Shown here piece by piece: positions 18,545-27,800 of a DNA stretch of 64,000 nucleotides. Made by a program: the position numbers and the translations under genes. Source of the DNA: Halostella salina (GTDB taxonomy: Archaea > Halobacteriota > Halobacteria > Halobacteriales > Natronoarchaeaceae). The stretch covers positions 124,001 to 188,000 of the forward strand of contig NZ_RCIH01000007.1 in assembly GCF_003675855.1 (NCBI RefSeq), in the 5' to 3' direction. The notes beneath the pieces were generated by a model. The model was not told the DNA's origin, did not search any database, and saw only the letters and a list, made by a program, of their open reading frames with translations. Position 1 is the stretch's first letter. Every line of letters begins with the position of its first letter.

Positions 18545-19447
18545 CTACGCCTCCAGAATCTCGTCCTCGTCGGCGTCCGGCACCGACAGCGTGCCGTCGA
18601 GCGCCGTCACCGCGTCGCCGCCGACGCGGACCGAGTCGCCGACGCGCACCCGGACGTGCCCCGGGCGGTCGACGAAGTGACCCTGCTCAAAGGTCATCTC
18701 CTCGGGGAGTTCCCCGTCGAACGCGCTCACCTCCCGGAGGTACGCCCCGGCCGCGCCGCTGGCGGTGCCGGTGACGGGGTCCTCCGGGACGCCCGCGCCC
18801 GGCGCGAACATCCGGGCGTGGAGCGTCGCGTCGCCCGACAGCGCGTCGAACGTGAACAGGTAGAGCCCCGTCGCGTCGTACTCGTCGCAGATCGCCTCGA
18901 CGGCGGCCATGTCCGGGTCGGCGTCGCCGACGTGTTCGAGGAAGTTCACCGGGACGACGAGGAACGGAAGGCCCGTCGAGGCGACCGCCGTCGGCATGTC
19001 AGCACCCACGTCCTGCAGCGCGCCGACAGGCACGTCGAGCGCGTCCGCGAGCCGGTCGTAATCGGCGTCGACCGGCCGGACGGTCGGGGTGTCCTGTGTC
19101 ATCCAGACCGCCCCGTCGTCGGTCACGTCGATGTCGAGGACGCCGACGTTCGTCTCCAGCGTGTGGGTCCCGGCGGCTATCGCCCCGTCGGCGTACAGGT
19201 GGGCGTGGGCGGCGACCGTCGCGTGGCCACAGAGGTCGACCTCCTGCGTCGGCGTGAAGTACCTCACCCGCCGGTCGGCGTCGTCGCTCGGCAGGAGAAA
19301 CGCCGTCTCGCTCACCGCGAGTTCGCGGGCGACGGCCTGCATCTGTTCGGCGACCAGCCCGGACGCGTCGGGGACGACCCCCGCCGCGTTGCCAGTCAGC
19401 GGCTCGTCGGTGAACGCATCCACCTGCAGCGCGCGCACGGTGTCCAT
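18545..19447 (-). CDS. PhzF-family isomerase/epimerase-like protein
   Basis: About 300 residues. The start M-D-T-V-R-A-L-Q-V-D-A-F-T is the usual PhzF N-terminus, so nine upstream residues are excluded. Motifs: P-L-T-G-N-A-A-G-V-V, E-T-A-F-L-L-P (catalytic Glu), D-L-C-G-H-A-T-V-A-A-H and D-P-V-T-G-T-A-S-G-A. These mark the duplicated diaminopimelate-epimerase-like fold. Substrate unknown for most family members. Confidence 0.93.
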   Translation of the reverse strand: MDTVRALQVDAFTDEPLTGNAAGVVPDASGLVAEQMQAVARELAVSETAFLLPSDDADRRVRYFTPTQEVDLCGHATVAAHAHLYADGAIAAGTHTLETNVGVLDIDVTDDGAVWMTQDTPTVRPVDADYDRLADALDVPVGALQDVGADMPTAVASTGLPFLVVPVNFLEHVGDADPDMAAVEAICDEYDATGLYLFTFDALSGDATLHARMFAPGAGVPEDPVTGTASGAAGAYLREVSAFDGELPEEMTFEQGHFVDRPGHVRVRVGDSVRVGGDAVTALDGTLSVPDADEDEILEA

Positions 19448-19569
19448 GCCAGTCCGGACGCCCGCCCGGGGCATGAATCTGGTGTGACGCTCGCCGTCGG
19501 CCTCCGCCGGTCGGACGGCGGGCGGCCGGAGATGAAACGGTTAAGTGGCGACGTGCGCGACTCACGCCC

Positions 19570-20262
19570 ATGAGCGACCTGCCGGAGGACTTCGACTGCA
19601 CTATCACCAACTGGGAGTACATCTACGGGCTCTGCCGGGACGTGAGCGAGGAGGTCCGCGAGGACGAGTTCGAGCCGGACGTGATCGTCGCGCTGGCCCG
19701 CGGCGGCTGGTTCGCCGGCCGGTGTATCTGTGACTTCCTCGGGCTGAACGACCTGACGAGCCTGAAGATGGAACACTACGTCGGCACCGCACAGAAGGCC
19801 GGCGAGCCGCAGGTCCGCTATCCGATGCCGGAGGGGAGCGTCGAGGGGAAGGACGTGCTGATCATCGACGACATCGCCGACACCGGCGGGTCGATCCAGC
19901 GCGCCTACGAGTACGTCAACGACCGCAACCCCGGGCAGGTCCGCACCGCGACGCTCCAGTTGCTCCAGTCCAGCGAGTTCGAGCCGGATCACGTCGGCGA
20001 GCGCCTGGAGGAGTGGACCTGGGTCGTCTACCCCTGGAACTTCATCGAGGACATGGTCGACCTGATCTCCGGGGTCATGGAGCAGGCCGACCAGGAGACG
20101 TTCGACCGCGAGGACATCCGGCACTACCTCGCGGAGTTCCATGACGTCCAGCGCATCGAGATGGAGATCGCCCAGCCCGACCGGCTCGACGAGGTGCTCG
20201 CGGAGATGGAGCGGCGCGACGTGGTCGAGGGCGAGGACGGCGCGTGGTCGCTCGCCGAGTAG
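19570..20262 (+). CDS. Purine-type phosphoribosyltransferase
   Basis: A 230-residue protein. The PRPP-binding loop V-L-I-I-D-D-I-A-D-T-G-G-S is at ~residues 96-108, and V-A-L-A-R-G-G-W-F marks the pyrophosphate loop. The C-terminal ~80 residues form a helical extension. Haloarchaeal homologues are annotated as xanthine or hypoxanthine/guanine phosphoribosyltransferases in nucleobase salvage; the base cannot be settled from sequence. A TATA-like G-T-T-A-A-G at ~19540-19545 sits ~27 bases before the ATG, so the mRNA is probably leaderless. MTA phosphorylase, another salvage enzyme, is next. Confidence 0.9.
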   Translation: MSDLPEDFDCTITNWEYIYGLCRDVSEEVREDEFEPDVIVALARGGWFAGRCICDFLGLNDLTSLKMEHYVGTAQKAGEPQVRYPMPEGSVEGKDVLIIDDIADTGGSIQRAYEYVNDRNPGQVRTATLQLLQSSEFEPDHVGERLEEWTWVVYPWNFIEDMVDLISGVMEQADQETFDREDIRHYLAEFHDVQRIEMEIAQPDRLDEVLAEMERRDVVEGEDGAWSLAE

Positions 20263-20314
20263 GCCCCGCACCACCGACCGGTCCCCCGTCGACCCGACTT
20301 CCGGCAGTGATCCC

Positions 20315-20323
20315 CTTTTAAGA
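20315..20323 (+). promoter_or_regulatory. TATA-like box for mtnP
   Basis: C-T-T-T-T-A-A-G-A is centred ~28 bases before the mtnP ATG at 20347, consistent with a leaderless transcript starting at or a few bases before the ATG. Confidence 0.5.
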
Positions 20324-20346
20324 CCGCGCGGTTCGCAGTCGCGACC

Positions 20347-21198
20347 ATGATAGGCTTCATGGGCGGTTCCGGCATCTACGACGCGCTCCCGCTCTCGGAC
20401 GTGCGGGAGGAGGACGTGACGACACCCTTCGGCGACCCGAGCGCGCCGATCACGGTCGGCGACCTCGCGGGCGAGGAGGTCGCGTTCCTGCCGCGGCACG
20501 GCCGCGACCACCAGTTCTCCCCGACGGAGGTACCCTACCGCGCGAACATCCACGCGCTGAAGCAGGTCGGCGTCGACCGCGTGCTGTCGAGCAACGCCGT
20601 CGGCAGCCTGCGCGAGGACCTGCCGCCCCGGACGCTCGTGGTGCCCGACCAGACGTTCGACCGCACCAAGCACCGCGAGCCGACCTTCTTCGGCGACGGC
20701 CTGGTGTCGCACATGGAGTTCGCGGAGCCGTACTGCCCGCATATGGCCGACCACCTCGTCGAGTCCGCCGAGGCCGCGGAGACGGACGCCGACGTCGAGC
20801 AGGGCGGGACGTACGTCTGCATCGAGGGGCCGCAGTACTCGACGAAGGCCGAGAGCGAGTTCTACAAGGCACAGGGCTGGGACGTGATCGGGATGACGAC
20901 CATCCCGGAGGCGAAACTCGCCCGCGAGGCGGAACTGTGCTACGCGACGATCACCGGCGTCACCGACTGGGGGGTCTGGAAGGGCGAGACCGACGACCGC
21001 CTCGCGGAGGTGCTGGAGAACGCCGCCGCCAACGAGGAAGCGATCAAGGCGATCGTCGAGCACGCCATCCGGACGCTGCCCGACGAGCGCGACTGCGGCT
21101 GTGGCTCCGCGCTGGAGGGCACGCTCAACACGCCGGCCGAGGCGGTCCCCGACGACACCCGGGAGCGACTCGACCTGCTCGTCGACGACTACCTGTAG
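20347..21198 (+). CDS. mtnP: S-methyl-5'-thioadenosine phosphorylase
   Basis: A 283-residue enzyme cleaving methylthioadenosine to adenine and methylthioribose-1-phosphate, in purine and methionine salvage. Motifs: I-G-F-M-G-G-S-G-I-Y, L-P-R-H-G-R-D-H-Q-F (phosphate site), E-G-P-Q-Y-S-T-K-A-E-S, and D-V-I-G-M-T-T-I-P-E-A. The D-W-G-V-W near residue 205 is the purine-site region. C-G-C-G near the end may form the disulphide pair found in archaeal homologues. Confidence 0.95.
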   Translation: MIGFMGGSGIYDALPLSDVREEDVTTPFGDPSAPITVGDLAGEEVAFLPRHGRDHQFSPTEVPYRANIHALKQVGVDRVLSSNAVGSLREDLPPRTLVVPDQTFDRTKHREPTFFGDGLVSHMEFAEPYCPHMADHLVESAEAAETDADVEQGGTYVCIEGPQYSTKAESEFYKAQGWDVIGMTTIPEAKLAREAELCYATITGVTDWGVWKGETDDRLAEVLENAAANEEAIKAIVEHAIRTLPDERDCGCGSALEGTLNTPAEAVPDDTRERLDLLVDDYL

Positions 21199-21320
21199 CG
21201 TCCCGCGACGCCGTCACCGACGGCCGGTCTATCCATGGCTGGACACGTCCCCGACGCGACGCTTACCGGATGGGAAAGTTCATAGCGCCGGCAGCCAACG
21301 CCCGATAAGAGACGCTTACC

Positions 21321-21569
21321 ATGTCCGGCTCCGAACTGCTCGCGCTCGCCCGCGCCGACCCGGGCCGCGCTTTCACCTACACCGCTCTCCCCGTCCTCGT
21401 CGCCGCCGCACAGTTCGCCAACAGCCTTGTCCACGGCGTATCGCTGCTGTTCCCGGCGCTGTTCGCCCTCGCACTGGTCGCCTTCGCCGTCGCCGCGACG
21501 CAGTATCACATCGCCGCCCGACGCGTCGACGAGGCGTGGTCGGCGACGGCCGAGCAGCCGGCGGACTGA
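21321..21569 (+). CDS. Small two-span membrane protein
   Basis: An 82-residue protein with two hydrophobic segments (~residues 20-38 and ~40-62) and a polar Ala/Glu-rich tail. No family recognised. The decanucleotide G-A-C-G-C-T-T-A-C-C occurs just before the ATG and again ~50 bases upstream. Confidence 0.6.
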   Translation: MSGSELLALARADPGRAFTYTALPVLVAAAQFANSLVHGVSLLFPALFALALVAFAVAATQYHIAARRVDEAWSATAEQPAD

Positions 21570-21603
21570 CCGATCCGCTCGCCCGTCGGCGGCCGGGTTC
21601 CGA

Positions 21604-22092
21604 TCAGGTCGCCCGGGCGGCCGCCGGCCGGTCGCGGGCTTCGCGTCCCCTGTACGCGTTGTACGCACCGATCGCCGCGACGACCAGCCCGCTGACCGCC
21701 GTGCTCGACAGCATCCCCGTCGACACGTCGAAGACGACGAACGGCGCGACGATGAGCCACAGGCCGAGCAGCGCGACGAGGCCGGCCGCGGCCTCGCTCA
21801 CGTTCAGACCGTTCGACATCCGGTAGTAGTTGTAGCCGGCGACGAGGAATATCGCCGCCCCGACGATCACGTTGTTCCAGCCAGCCGCTTCCAGCGAGAT
21901 GCCGGCCGCGTCGCCGTACACGAACGGCGACACCGCGAGCCAGGCCCCGACAAGCGACGCGAACCCGGCCAGCAGTTTCGACCCGCGCAGGTCGACGTGC
22001 CTCCCGTCGTCGGCGTGTCGGTCCTCGGCCGTTCGGTCATCGGTCGTTTCCGTCCGTTCGCCGGTCGTGTCTCTGCCTGGTGAGTCTGCCAT
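21604..22092 (-). CDS. SPW-repeat membrane protein
   Basis: A 162-residue protein with four membrane segments in two similar halves. Each half holds an SPW-like motif: W-L-A-V-S-P-F-V-Y and W-L-I-V-A-P-F-V-V. This repeat defines a family of unknown function. The N-terminal ~40 residues are polar and Asp/Thr-rich. Confidence 0.85.
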   Translation of the reverse strand: MADSPGRDTTGERTETTDDRTAEDRHADDGRHVDLRGSKLLAGFASLVGAWLAVSPFVYGDAAGISLEAAGWNNVIVGAAIFLVAGYNYYRMSNGLNVSEAAAGLVALLGLWLIVAPFVVFDVSTGMLSSTAVSGLVVAAIGAYNAYRGREARDRPAAARAT

Positions 22093-22175
22093 GGTGTTCC
22101 CCCGGTCGGAGCGACGCCGCTGACGCGGTAAAAGGAGTCGACCGTTCCGGCGAAACGCCCGCGACTAACGGGTCC

Positions 22176-22295
22176 TTACCTGCCCGACTGCCGTTCCGGA
22201 TCCCCGCGGACGTACTGGAGGGCGGTGACGTACTCCTCCGGGTCGACCGCCCCCTCGGACTCCGCGAGCCGCTGGCGTAGCTTGCTCGGGGTCAT
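22176..22295 (-). CDS. Very small conserved-looking protein
   Basis: A 39-residue reading frame (M-T-P-S-K-L-R-Q-R-L-A-E-S-E-G-A-V ...) on the same strand as its neighbours, in the space between the HD-domain gene and the SPW gene. Composition is acidic and halophile-like. An in-frame ATG at 22320-22322 would add nine residues. It may be a real mini-protein or a chance frame. Confidence 0.45.
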   Translation of the reverse strand: MTPSKLRQRLAESEGAVDPEEYVTALQYVRGDPERQSGR

Positions 22296-22344
22296 ACGGG
22301 GCGGTACGACTGCGGAGCGCATGAGTGTTATGGTAACACACACC

Positions 22345-22350
22345 AAAAAA
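22345..22350 (-). terminator. T6 run after the HD-domain gene
   Basis: Six T on the minus strand begin two bases after the TGA of the HD-domain gene (22353-22355). Short T-runs terminate transcription in haloarchaea. Confidence 0.5.
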
Positions 22351-22352
22351 TC

Positions 22353-23165
22353 TCAGAGCTCGATCCGTTCGACCAGCTGGTCGGTGTCCTCGTTGATGTT
22401 GACCGCGACGATGCGAACGTCGTCCTCCAGCCCGGAGTCCCGGAGCTTCGCCTTCAGGAGGTTGTCGACCTGGTAGACGCCCGCGGCGTTGGTCATCTCG
22501 ATCTCGACCAGCACGGGGCGCTCGTCGCCGCGCTGGAGCGAGACGTTGCGGATCGCCTGGCTGGAGAGCGTGTTGATTCCGCGCCCGCCCATCTCGTAGG
22601 GCATCCGCGAGCGCCCCCGTTCCATGTCCAGCGCGTCCGAAACGCGGATGACGCCGGCTTCCGTGGTGAGCGGGTCCTCCGAGGTGTGGTGACAGAGGAT
22701 CGCGTGGAGCGTCTCCCCTTTCACCCGCACCGCGTCCTCGGTGTCGTAGAACTCCGGGAGGATACGGTCCAGGATGTCCGCGGCCAGCGGAATGGAGTAG
22801 TAGGCGTGGCTGTCGCGGTGGACGACGTGGCCGATGTCGTGCAGCGTCGCGGCCAGCGCGATGATGACGGACTCGTCGGCCTCGTCCAGCCCCTGGTCGG
22901 CCGCGCCGTTGAACGGGACGCCCGCCTCCTTCAGCAGGTCGTACAGGCAGAGCGCGCGGTTGCGGACGATGCTGATGTGTTTCGACCCGTGGTCGTTGTA
23001 CCCCTTGCGCTGCACGGGGTTGACGTTCTGCGCGTCGAGATACGTCTGCACCTCGGGGTCGTCGTCGAGAAACTCCAGGACGGCGTTGAGCCGGTCGTCG
23101 GGGAAGGCGTGGTCCGCGTCCGGGGCGTACGTGCGACCGTTTCCGTCGCTCGCTGTGTCAGCCAT
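22353..23165 (-). CDS. HD-domain phosphohydrolase
   Basis: A 270-residue protein starting M-A-D-T-A-S-D; the longer in-frame reading to 23540 overlaps the peroxiredoxin gene and is rejected. The HD metal site is visible: G-S-K-H-I-S-I-V-R-N, then A-A-T-L-H-D-I-G-H-V-V-H and later L-H-A-I-L-C-H-H. This matches the archaeal COG1078/COG1418-like HD superfamily, probably acting on nucleotides. Substrate unknown. Confidence 0.88.
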   Translation of the reverse strand: MADTASDGNGRTYAPDADHAFPDDRLNAVLEFLDDDPEVQTYLDAQNVNPVQRKGYNDHGSKHISIVRNRALCLYDLLKEAGVPFNGAADQGLDEADESVIIALAATLHDIGHVVHRDSHAYYSIPLAADILDRILPEFYDTEDAVRVKGETLHAILCHHTSEDPLTTEAGVIRVSDALDMERGRSRMPYEMGGRGINTLSSQAIRNVSLQRGDERPVLVEIEMTNAAGVYQVDNLLKAKLRDSGLEDDVRIVAVNINEDTDQLVERIEL

Positions 23166-23215
23166 ACGAACGGGGTTCGTGGAGCGACGGCAAAAGGGCA
23201 ACGGGGCGGCGTCCG

Positions 23216-23692
23216 TTACGCGGCGTCCTCGGCCGCGGCGGCGACCTCGTCGTAGTCCGGCTCGACGCCGGGGTCGTCGCTGACCCACTTGTACGCGACC
23301 ATCCCGTCGGTGTCGATCACGAACACCGCGCGCTTGGCGACGCCGTGGACGCCCAGGTCGGCGAAGTCCATGCGCACGTCGTAGGCGTCGATGATCTCCT
23401 TGTCGATGTCGCTGATCAGGCCGAAGTTCAGGTCGTTCTGCTCGCGGAACTCGTTCTGTGCGAACGGCGAGTCGACGCTGACGCCGTACACGTCCGCGCC
23501 GATGTCCTCGAACGCCGACAGCTGGTCGCGGAACGTACACATCTCCGTCGTGCAGACGCTGGTGAACGCCCCCGGGAAAAAGGCGAGAACCACGGGACCG
23601 TCGTCGAGCGCCGCCGAGAGCGTGAACTCGTCGACGTCGCCGTTGGCAAGCGGTGCGGTGAACGTCGGTGCGTCGTCGCCGGTTTCGACCAT
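23216..23692 (-). CDS. Peroxiredoxin (Bcp/AhpE type)
   Basis: About 158 residues, starting M-V-E-T-G-D-D-A-P; an upstream Met is less likely because the thioredoxin fold begins right here. The peroxidatic cysteine lies in F-F-P-G-A-F-T-S-V-C-T-T-E-M-C, with the P-x-x-x-T/S-x-x-C pattern and a possible resolving Cys five residues on. It reduces peroxides at the expense of thiols. Confidence 0.93.
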   Translation of the reverse strand: MVETGDDAPTFTAPLANGDVDEFTLSAALDDGPVVLAFFPGAFTSVCTTEMCTFRDQLSAFEDIGADVYGVSVDSPFAQNEFREQNDLNFGLISDIDKEIIDAYDVRMDFADLGVHGVAKRAVFVIDTDGMVAYKWVSDDPGVEPDYDEVAAAAEDAA

Positions 23693-23812
23693 GACATACG
23701 GGCGTTCAGCCAGCGCGGGCAAGTCAATTTCGCTTTCCCGACCTGTCGGCCCGCTCGACGGGCCTCCCGAGCAAAAAGACTATAATTGCCAGCGGGTAAG
23801 CCACGGGTAGAG

Positions 23813-24133
23813 ATGGCACTTGTAACCGCACCGGCCTTCGTCGGGGGGCTTCCCGGCGGGCCCGAACTCGTCGTTATCCTCCTGATCGCCGTGCTGCTGT
23901 TCGGGGCGAACAAGATCCCGAAGCTCGCACGGTCGACTGGCGAGGCGATGGGCGAGTTCCAGAAGGGCCGCGAGGAGGTCGAACAGGAACTCGAGGAGAT
24001 GCGCGAGGGGACCACGTCCACGGACTCGACGGAGAGCGACGACGAGTTCAGCAGCGACGACGACAGCGACTTCGTCGACACCGAACCCGTCACCAGCGAA
24101 GACACCGACACCAACACCGACACGACGCAGTAA
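23813..24133 (+). CDS. tatA: Twin-arginine translocase subunit TatA
   Basis: A 106-residue protein: one N-terminal membrane helix (E-L-V-V-I-L-L-I-A-V-L-L-F-G), the F-G-x-x-K-I-P hinge, an amphipathic helix (A-R-S-T-G-E-A-M-G-E-F), and an acidic Asp/Ser/Thr tail. Haloarchaea export most secreted proteins through Tat. A TATA-like T-A-T-A-A-T-T near 23780-23787 lies ~28 bases before this ATG, so it is preferred over the one at 23786. Confidence 0.93.
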   Translation: MALVTAPAFVGGLPGGPELVVILLIAVLLFGANKIPKLARSTGEAMGEFQKGREEVEQELEEMREGTTSTDSTESDDEFSSDDDSDFVDTEPVTSEDTDTNTDTTQ

Positions 24134-24140
24134 CGACGAC

Positions 24141-24147
24141 CTTTTTC
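24141..24147 (+). terminator. T-rich terminator after tatA
   Basis: A T5 tract follows the tatA stop by about seven bases and ends just before the tRNA-Arg gene. Confidence 0.4.
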
Positions 24148-24150
24148 GGC

Positions 24151-24224
24151 GGACGTGTGGCCTAGTGGATCAGGGCGGGAGGTTCCTAACCTCCAGAGCG
24201 TGGGTTCGAATCCCGCCACGTCCG
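24151..24224 (+). tRNA. tRNA-Arg (CCU anticodon)
   Basis: A 74-base cloverleaf. The acceptor stem G-G-A-C-G-T-G pairs with C-A-C-G-T-C-C, the anticodon stem G-G-A-G-G / C-C-T-C-C encloses loop T-T-C-C-T-A-A, and the T-arm is G-G-G-T-T-C-G-A-A-T-C-C-C. The anticodon CCU reads AGG. No intron is seen and CCA is not encoded. Confidence 0.93.
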
Positions 24225-24321
24225 TTGCGTGTCGCGAACGGACGTGAGCGACCGCGAGGCACGGGATTCGAACCCTGCCAGTCGCAGCGGCCGAGCGTAG
24301 CGAGGCCGACCGTCTGGCTCC

Positions 24322-24430
24322 GGTTCGAATCCCGCCACGGCTGTACGTCGCTTCGCTCCGCACGGCCGTGGCGTAGCTCGCAAACGCTTCGTGTTTGCTC
24401 ACTCCCACCACGTCCGCTCACCGGCGAGCG
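24322..24430 (+). repeat. 109-base direct repeat, copy 1
   Basis: It begins with the 18 bases G-G-T-T-C-G-A-A-T-C-C-C-G-C-C-A-C-G, identical to the 3' part of the tRNA-Arg gene, and matches copy 2 with one mismatch. It contains an internal hairpin (gcaaacgc with an imperfect partner). Confidence 0.8.
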
Positions 24431-24497
24431 CTAGCGAGCCGTGTGAGCGGCGTGGGATTCGAATCTGACGGCGGCGAACGGAGTGAGCCGACGGCGT

Positions 24498-24606
24498 GGT
24501 TCGAATCCCGCCACGGCTGTACGTCGCTTCGCTCCGCACGGCCGTGGCGTAGCTCGCAAACGCTTCGCGTTTGCTCACTCCCACCACGTCCGCTCACCGG
24601 CGAGCG
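24498..24606 (+). repeat. 109-base direct repeat, copy 2
   Basis: It matches copy 1 (24322-24430) except for one base in the hairpin, where copy 2 has perfect 8-base arms. It also starts with the tRNA-Arg 3'-end sequence. Confidence 0.8.
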
Positions 24607-24887
24607 AAGCGAGCCGTGGGAGGCGTAAGCTTCGAATCCCGTGATTCGGGCAGTCGGACAGCCAATTCATAGGAATTTCAACCAATCAACCGCGCCGTCG
24701 AGAACCGCGTTCGTGGCCGGCCGGCAACGGGCCGGACGGCCGATCGTCTTAGAGCGTTCACACGTTTAAGCAACACCCGTCCGACCCGATCCCGTCCCGG
24801 GAAATTCCGGTGGGGCGTCCCGTCCGAATTATCGGACCTGATAATTGGTAAAAGGTTTTTTGACTAGTCGGAAAGAGGGAGTATCCA

Positions 24888-27800
24888 ATGGCTATCGACG
24901 ACGCCGACAAGTCGGATCCGAGACAGCTCGAAGGGGAGGTGGACGAGTCGGCAGCCGATCAGGGGGACGGTGGGGACGACTCGACGCCACAGCCGGAGGG
25001 GGAACGTCCGGATGAGCGACCCCCGGGAGAGGAACAGCCGCCGGAGGACGCCGCCGACGACGGCCAGCGCGTCGCGGTCGGGGAGTACACGTGGGCCGAC
25101 TTCATGGAGGAGCACGGGCACGGCGACGAGGTGAGCCGTGTCTACCCGACGAACGCGACGAGCGACTCGGGGGGGTCGTTCGGGCTCGACAGCACGGAGG
25201 ACGAGCAGGTCGGTCCGCCGACCGGCGACGACTGGGACGGGGTCGAGTTCGACCCTGAGGAGTACCTCGGCTTTCATCCCGACGACCTCGCGGAGCGGAT
25301 CACCGAGGAGGCCGCCCCGCCGGCCAAACGACTCTGGGAGGATTTCAAGGACGACATCTGGTCGACGCCGGTCGTCAAGGACGAGTACTGGTGGGAACAC
25401 TACAAGTGGGAGTTCTACTACGAGGAGGACGGCGACCTCCCGCGGGACGCCGACGGCACCGTCATCGAGTTCGACCGCGAGGAGGCGCTCGGCCACGACC
25501 CCGACGAGATCGAGGGACTGCTGAGCCAGGGGCAGGACTTCGCGGACGAACTCCACGACCTGGTCGACGAGCGAACCGTCAACGTGCGGCTCGACCCCGA
25601 GGCCGAGGACGACTTTTTCAGCACCCAGGAGGGCCACACCACGGTCGCGAACCGCTACGACCTCGAAAAGGAGGTGCCGCTGAAAAAGAAGTCCCACTTC
25701 CGCGAGGAGGACCGGTACTGGGTCAACAAGCCCTACTCATTCGTTATCCTGTTCCACTCCGAGAAGGAAAACGAGAAGAAGTACTACGCGATCGAGCCGA
25801 ACCTGAACGAGATCGAGGAGGAGCTACAGGAGTTTCTCACCGGCAAGCTCCGCACGGCGATCAAGTACGCCGACGAGGAGGTCACCGTCGAGGGCGGCGA
25901 GGAGGGCCGGAAGGCGGTCATCGAGAAGGAGACCCGCCGGCTGCTCGAACGGTACGACCTGTTCGACGAGCCGGACAGCGGCAGCCAGGGGTCCTTCGTC
26001 GACCAGATCAGGGCGCTCGTGGGGACCGACGACACGGACGACCGCGTCGAGACCGAGGGCGGTCTCGACGGGATATCGGTCCGGCCGGAGCCGGCGATCC
26101 TCGCCGACGACCCGGACCAGTTGAACGAGTACCAGGTCGAGAAGCTGCTGTACCTGCTCAAGCGAGACTTCATCGGGTACGAGCGGATCGACCCGATCAA
26201 ACACGACATCAACGTCGAGGACATCTCCTGTAACGGCTACCACTCGCCGGTGTTCGTCTACCACACCGACTACGAGCAGATCATCTCGAACATCTACCAC
26301 GGCGAGGAGGAGCTCGACGACTTCGTCGTCAAACTCGCCCAGCGGTCCGGGAAGGGGATCAGCAAGCGGCGGCCGCAGGTCGACGCGACCCTGCCGGACG
26401 GCTCCCGCTCACAGCTGACCCTCGGCCGCGAGGTGTCCGACCACGGGACGAACTACACCATCCGCCAGTTCAAGGACGTGCCGTTCACGCCGGTCGACCT
26501 CATCAACTGGAACACGTTCTCGCTGGACGAGATGGCGTTCCTCTGGCTCTGTATCGAGAACCACAAGAGCCTGATCTTCGCGGGCGGTACCGCGTCCGGG
26601 AAGACGACGAGCCTGAACGCCATCTCGCTGTTCATTCCCTCGAACACGAAGATCGTCTCCATCGAGGACACCCGCGAGGTGGAACTGCCACAGCGCAACT
26701 GGATCGCCTCCGTCACCCGGCCATCCTTCTCCGACGACAGTCAGGGCGACGTCGACGAGTTCGACCTGCTGGAGGCCGCGCTCCGCCAGCGCCCCGACTA
26801 CATCGTCATGGGCGAGATCCGCGGCGAGGAGGGCCGGACGCTGTTCCAGGTCATGTCGACGGGTCACACCACCTACACCACGTTCCACGCCGACTCCGTC
26901 GGCGAGGTGCTCAAGCGGTTCACCACCGACCCGATCAACGTCTCGAAGACGATGTTCACGGCGCTGGATCTCGTCTCCATCCAGACCCAGACCCGGGTGC
27001 AGGGGAACAAGGTCCGCCGGAACAAGTCGTTGACCGAGATCAACCACTACGACGCCGAGAACGACGAGATCAACGTCCAGGACGTGTACCAGTGGCAGGC
27101 CGAGACCGACGAGTTCCTGAAGATGGGGGACTCGAACACCTTAGACGAGATCCAGTTCGACCGCGGGTGGAGCCGCGACAAGCTTGAGGACGAACTGTTC
27201 AAGCGCCGCGTCATCCTCGCTTACCTCATCAAGAACGGCCTCAACGAGTACACGAAGGTCGCCGCGACGGTCCAGGCGTTCATCAACGATCCCGAGACGA
27301 TCCTGACGCTGATCGCGAACGACCAGCTGGAGGAGAGTCTGGAGGACCTCCGCGAGATGGAGTCCGTACTGATCGACGTGGACCCCGAGAAGGAGGCGCT
27401 CGTGCCGCGGCCCGACGCGGGCGACGAGATATACAACGAGGCGACCGACATCCTCGAACGCGCCGAGGGGCGGATCTTCGAGGAGTTCCGCGGCGAAGTG
27501 CCGAGCGGGCTCGGCAGCGCGCTCTCCGGCGTCAGCGGCGAGGAGGAGCCGACGATCACGGCCGACAGCGCGGACGCGGACGACTTCGAGTTCGGCGGCG
27601 ACCTCGGCGAGGGGGACGCCGACTTCGGGCTGGGCGACGAGGACGACTTCACGTTCGGAACGTCGGGCGACGACGAGGCCGTCGAGGACGAGGGGCCGGA
27701 CTGGCTGAGCGACGACGGGTTCGGCGACGAGGACAGCGAAGCCGCGGACGCGTCGGCGGACGCCGACGAGGAACGCACGGACGCGACGACCGACGTCGCC

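Larger units (their letters stand above)
24225..24887. other. Gene-free spacer with tRNA-Arg 3'-end fragments
   Basis: About 660 bases between tRNA-Arg and the pilus operon with no convincing gene. It carries two copies of a 109-base repeat and further pieces like G-G-A-T-T-C-G-A-A-C-C-C-T-G-C-C that echo the tRNA T-arm. The hairpin G-C-A-A-A-C-G-C / G-C-G-T-T-T-G-C occurs in the repeats. The last ~50 bases (AT-rich, 24838-24875) probably hold the pilB promoter. Confidence 0.7.

Noticed and set aside
19396-21063. A 555-residue minus-strand frame
   Set aside because: Antisense to the phosphoribosyltransferase and mtnP genes, both with clear motifs.
24322-24606. Repeats with tRNA-like T-arm considered as extra tRNA genes
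   Set aside because: No matching acceptor, D or anticodon arms; only the 3' end is present.
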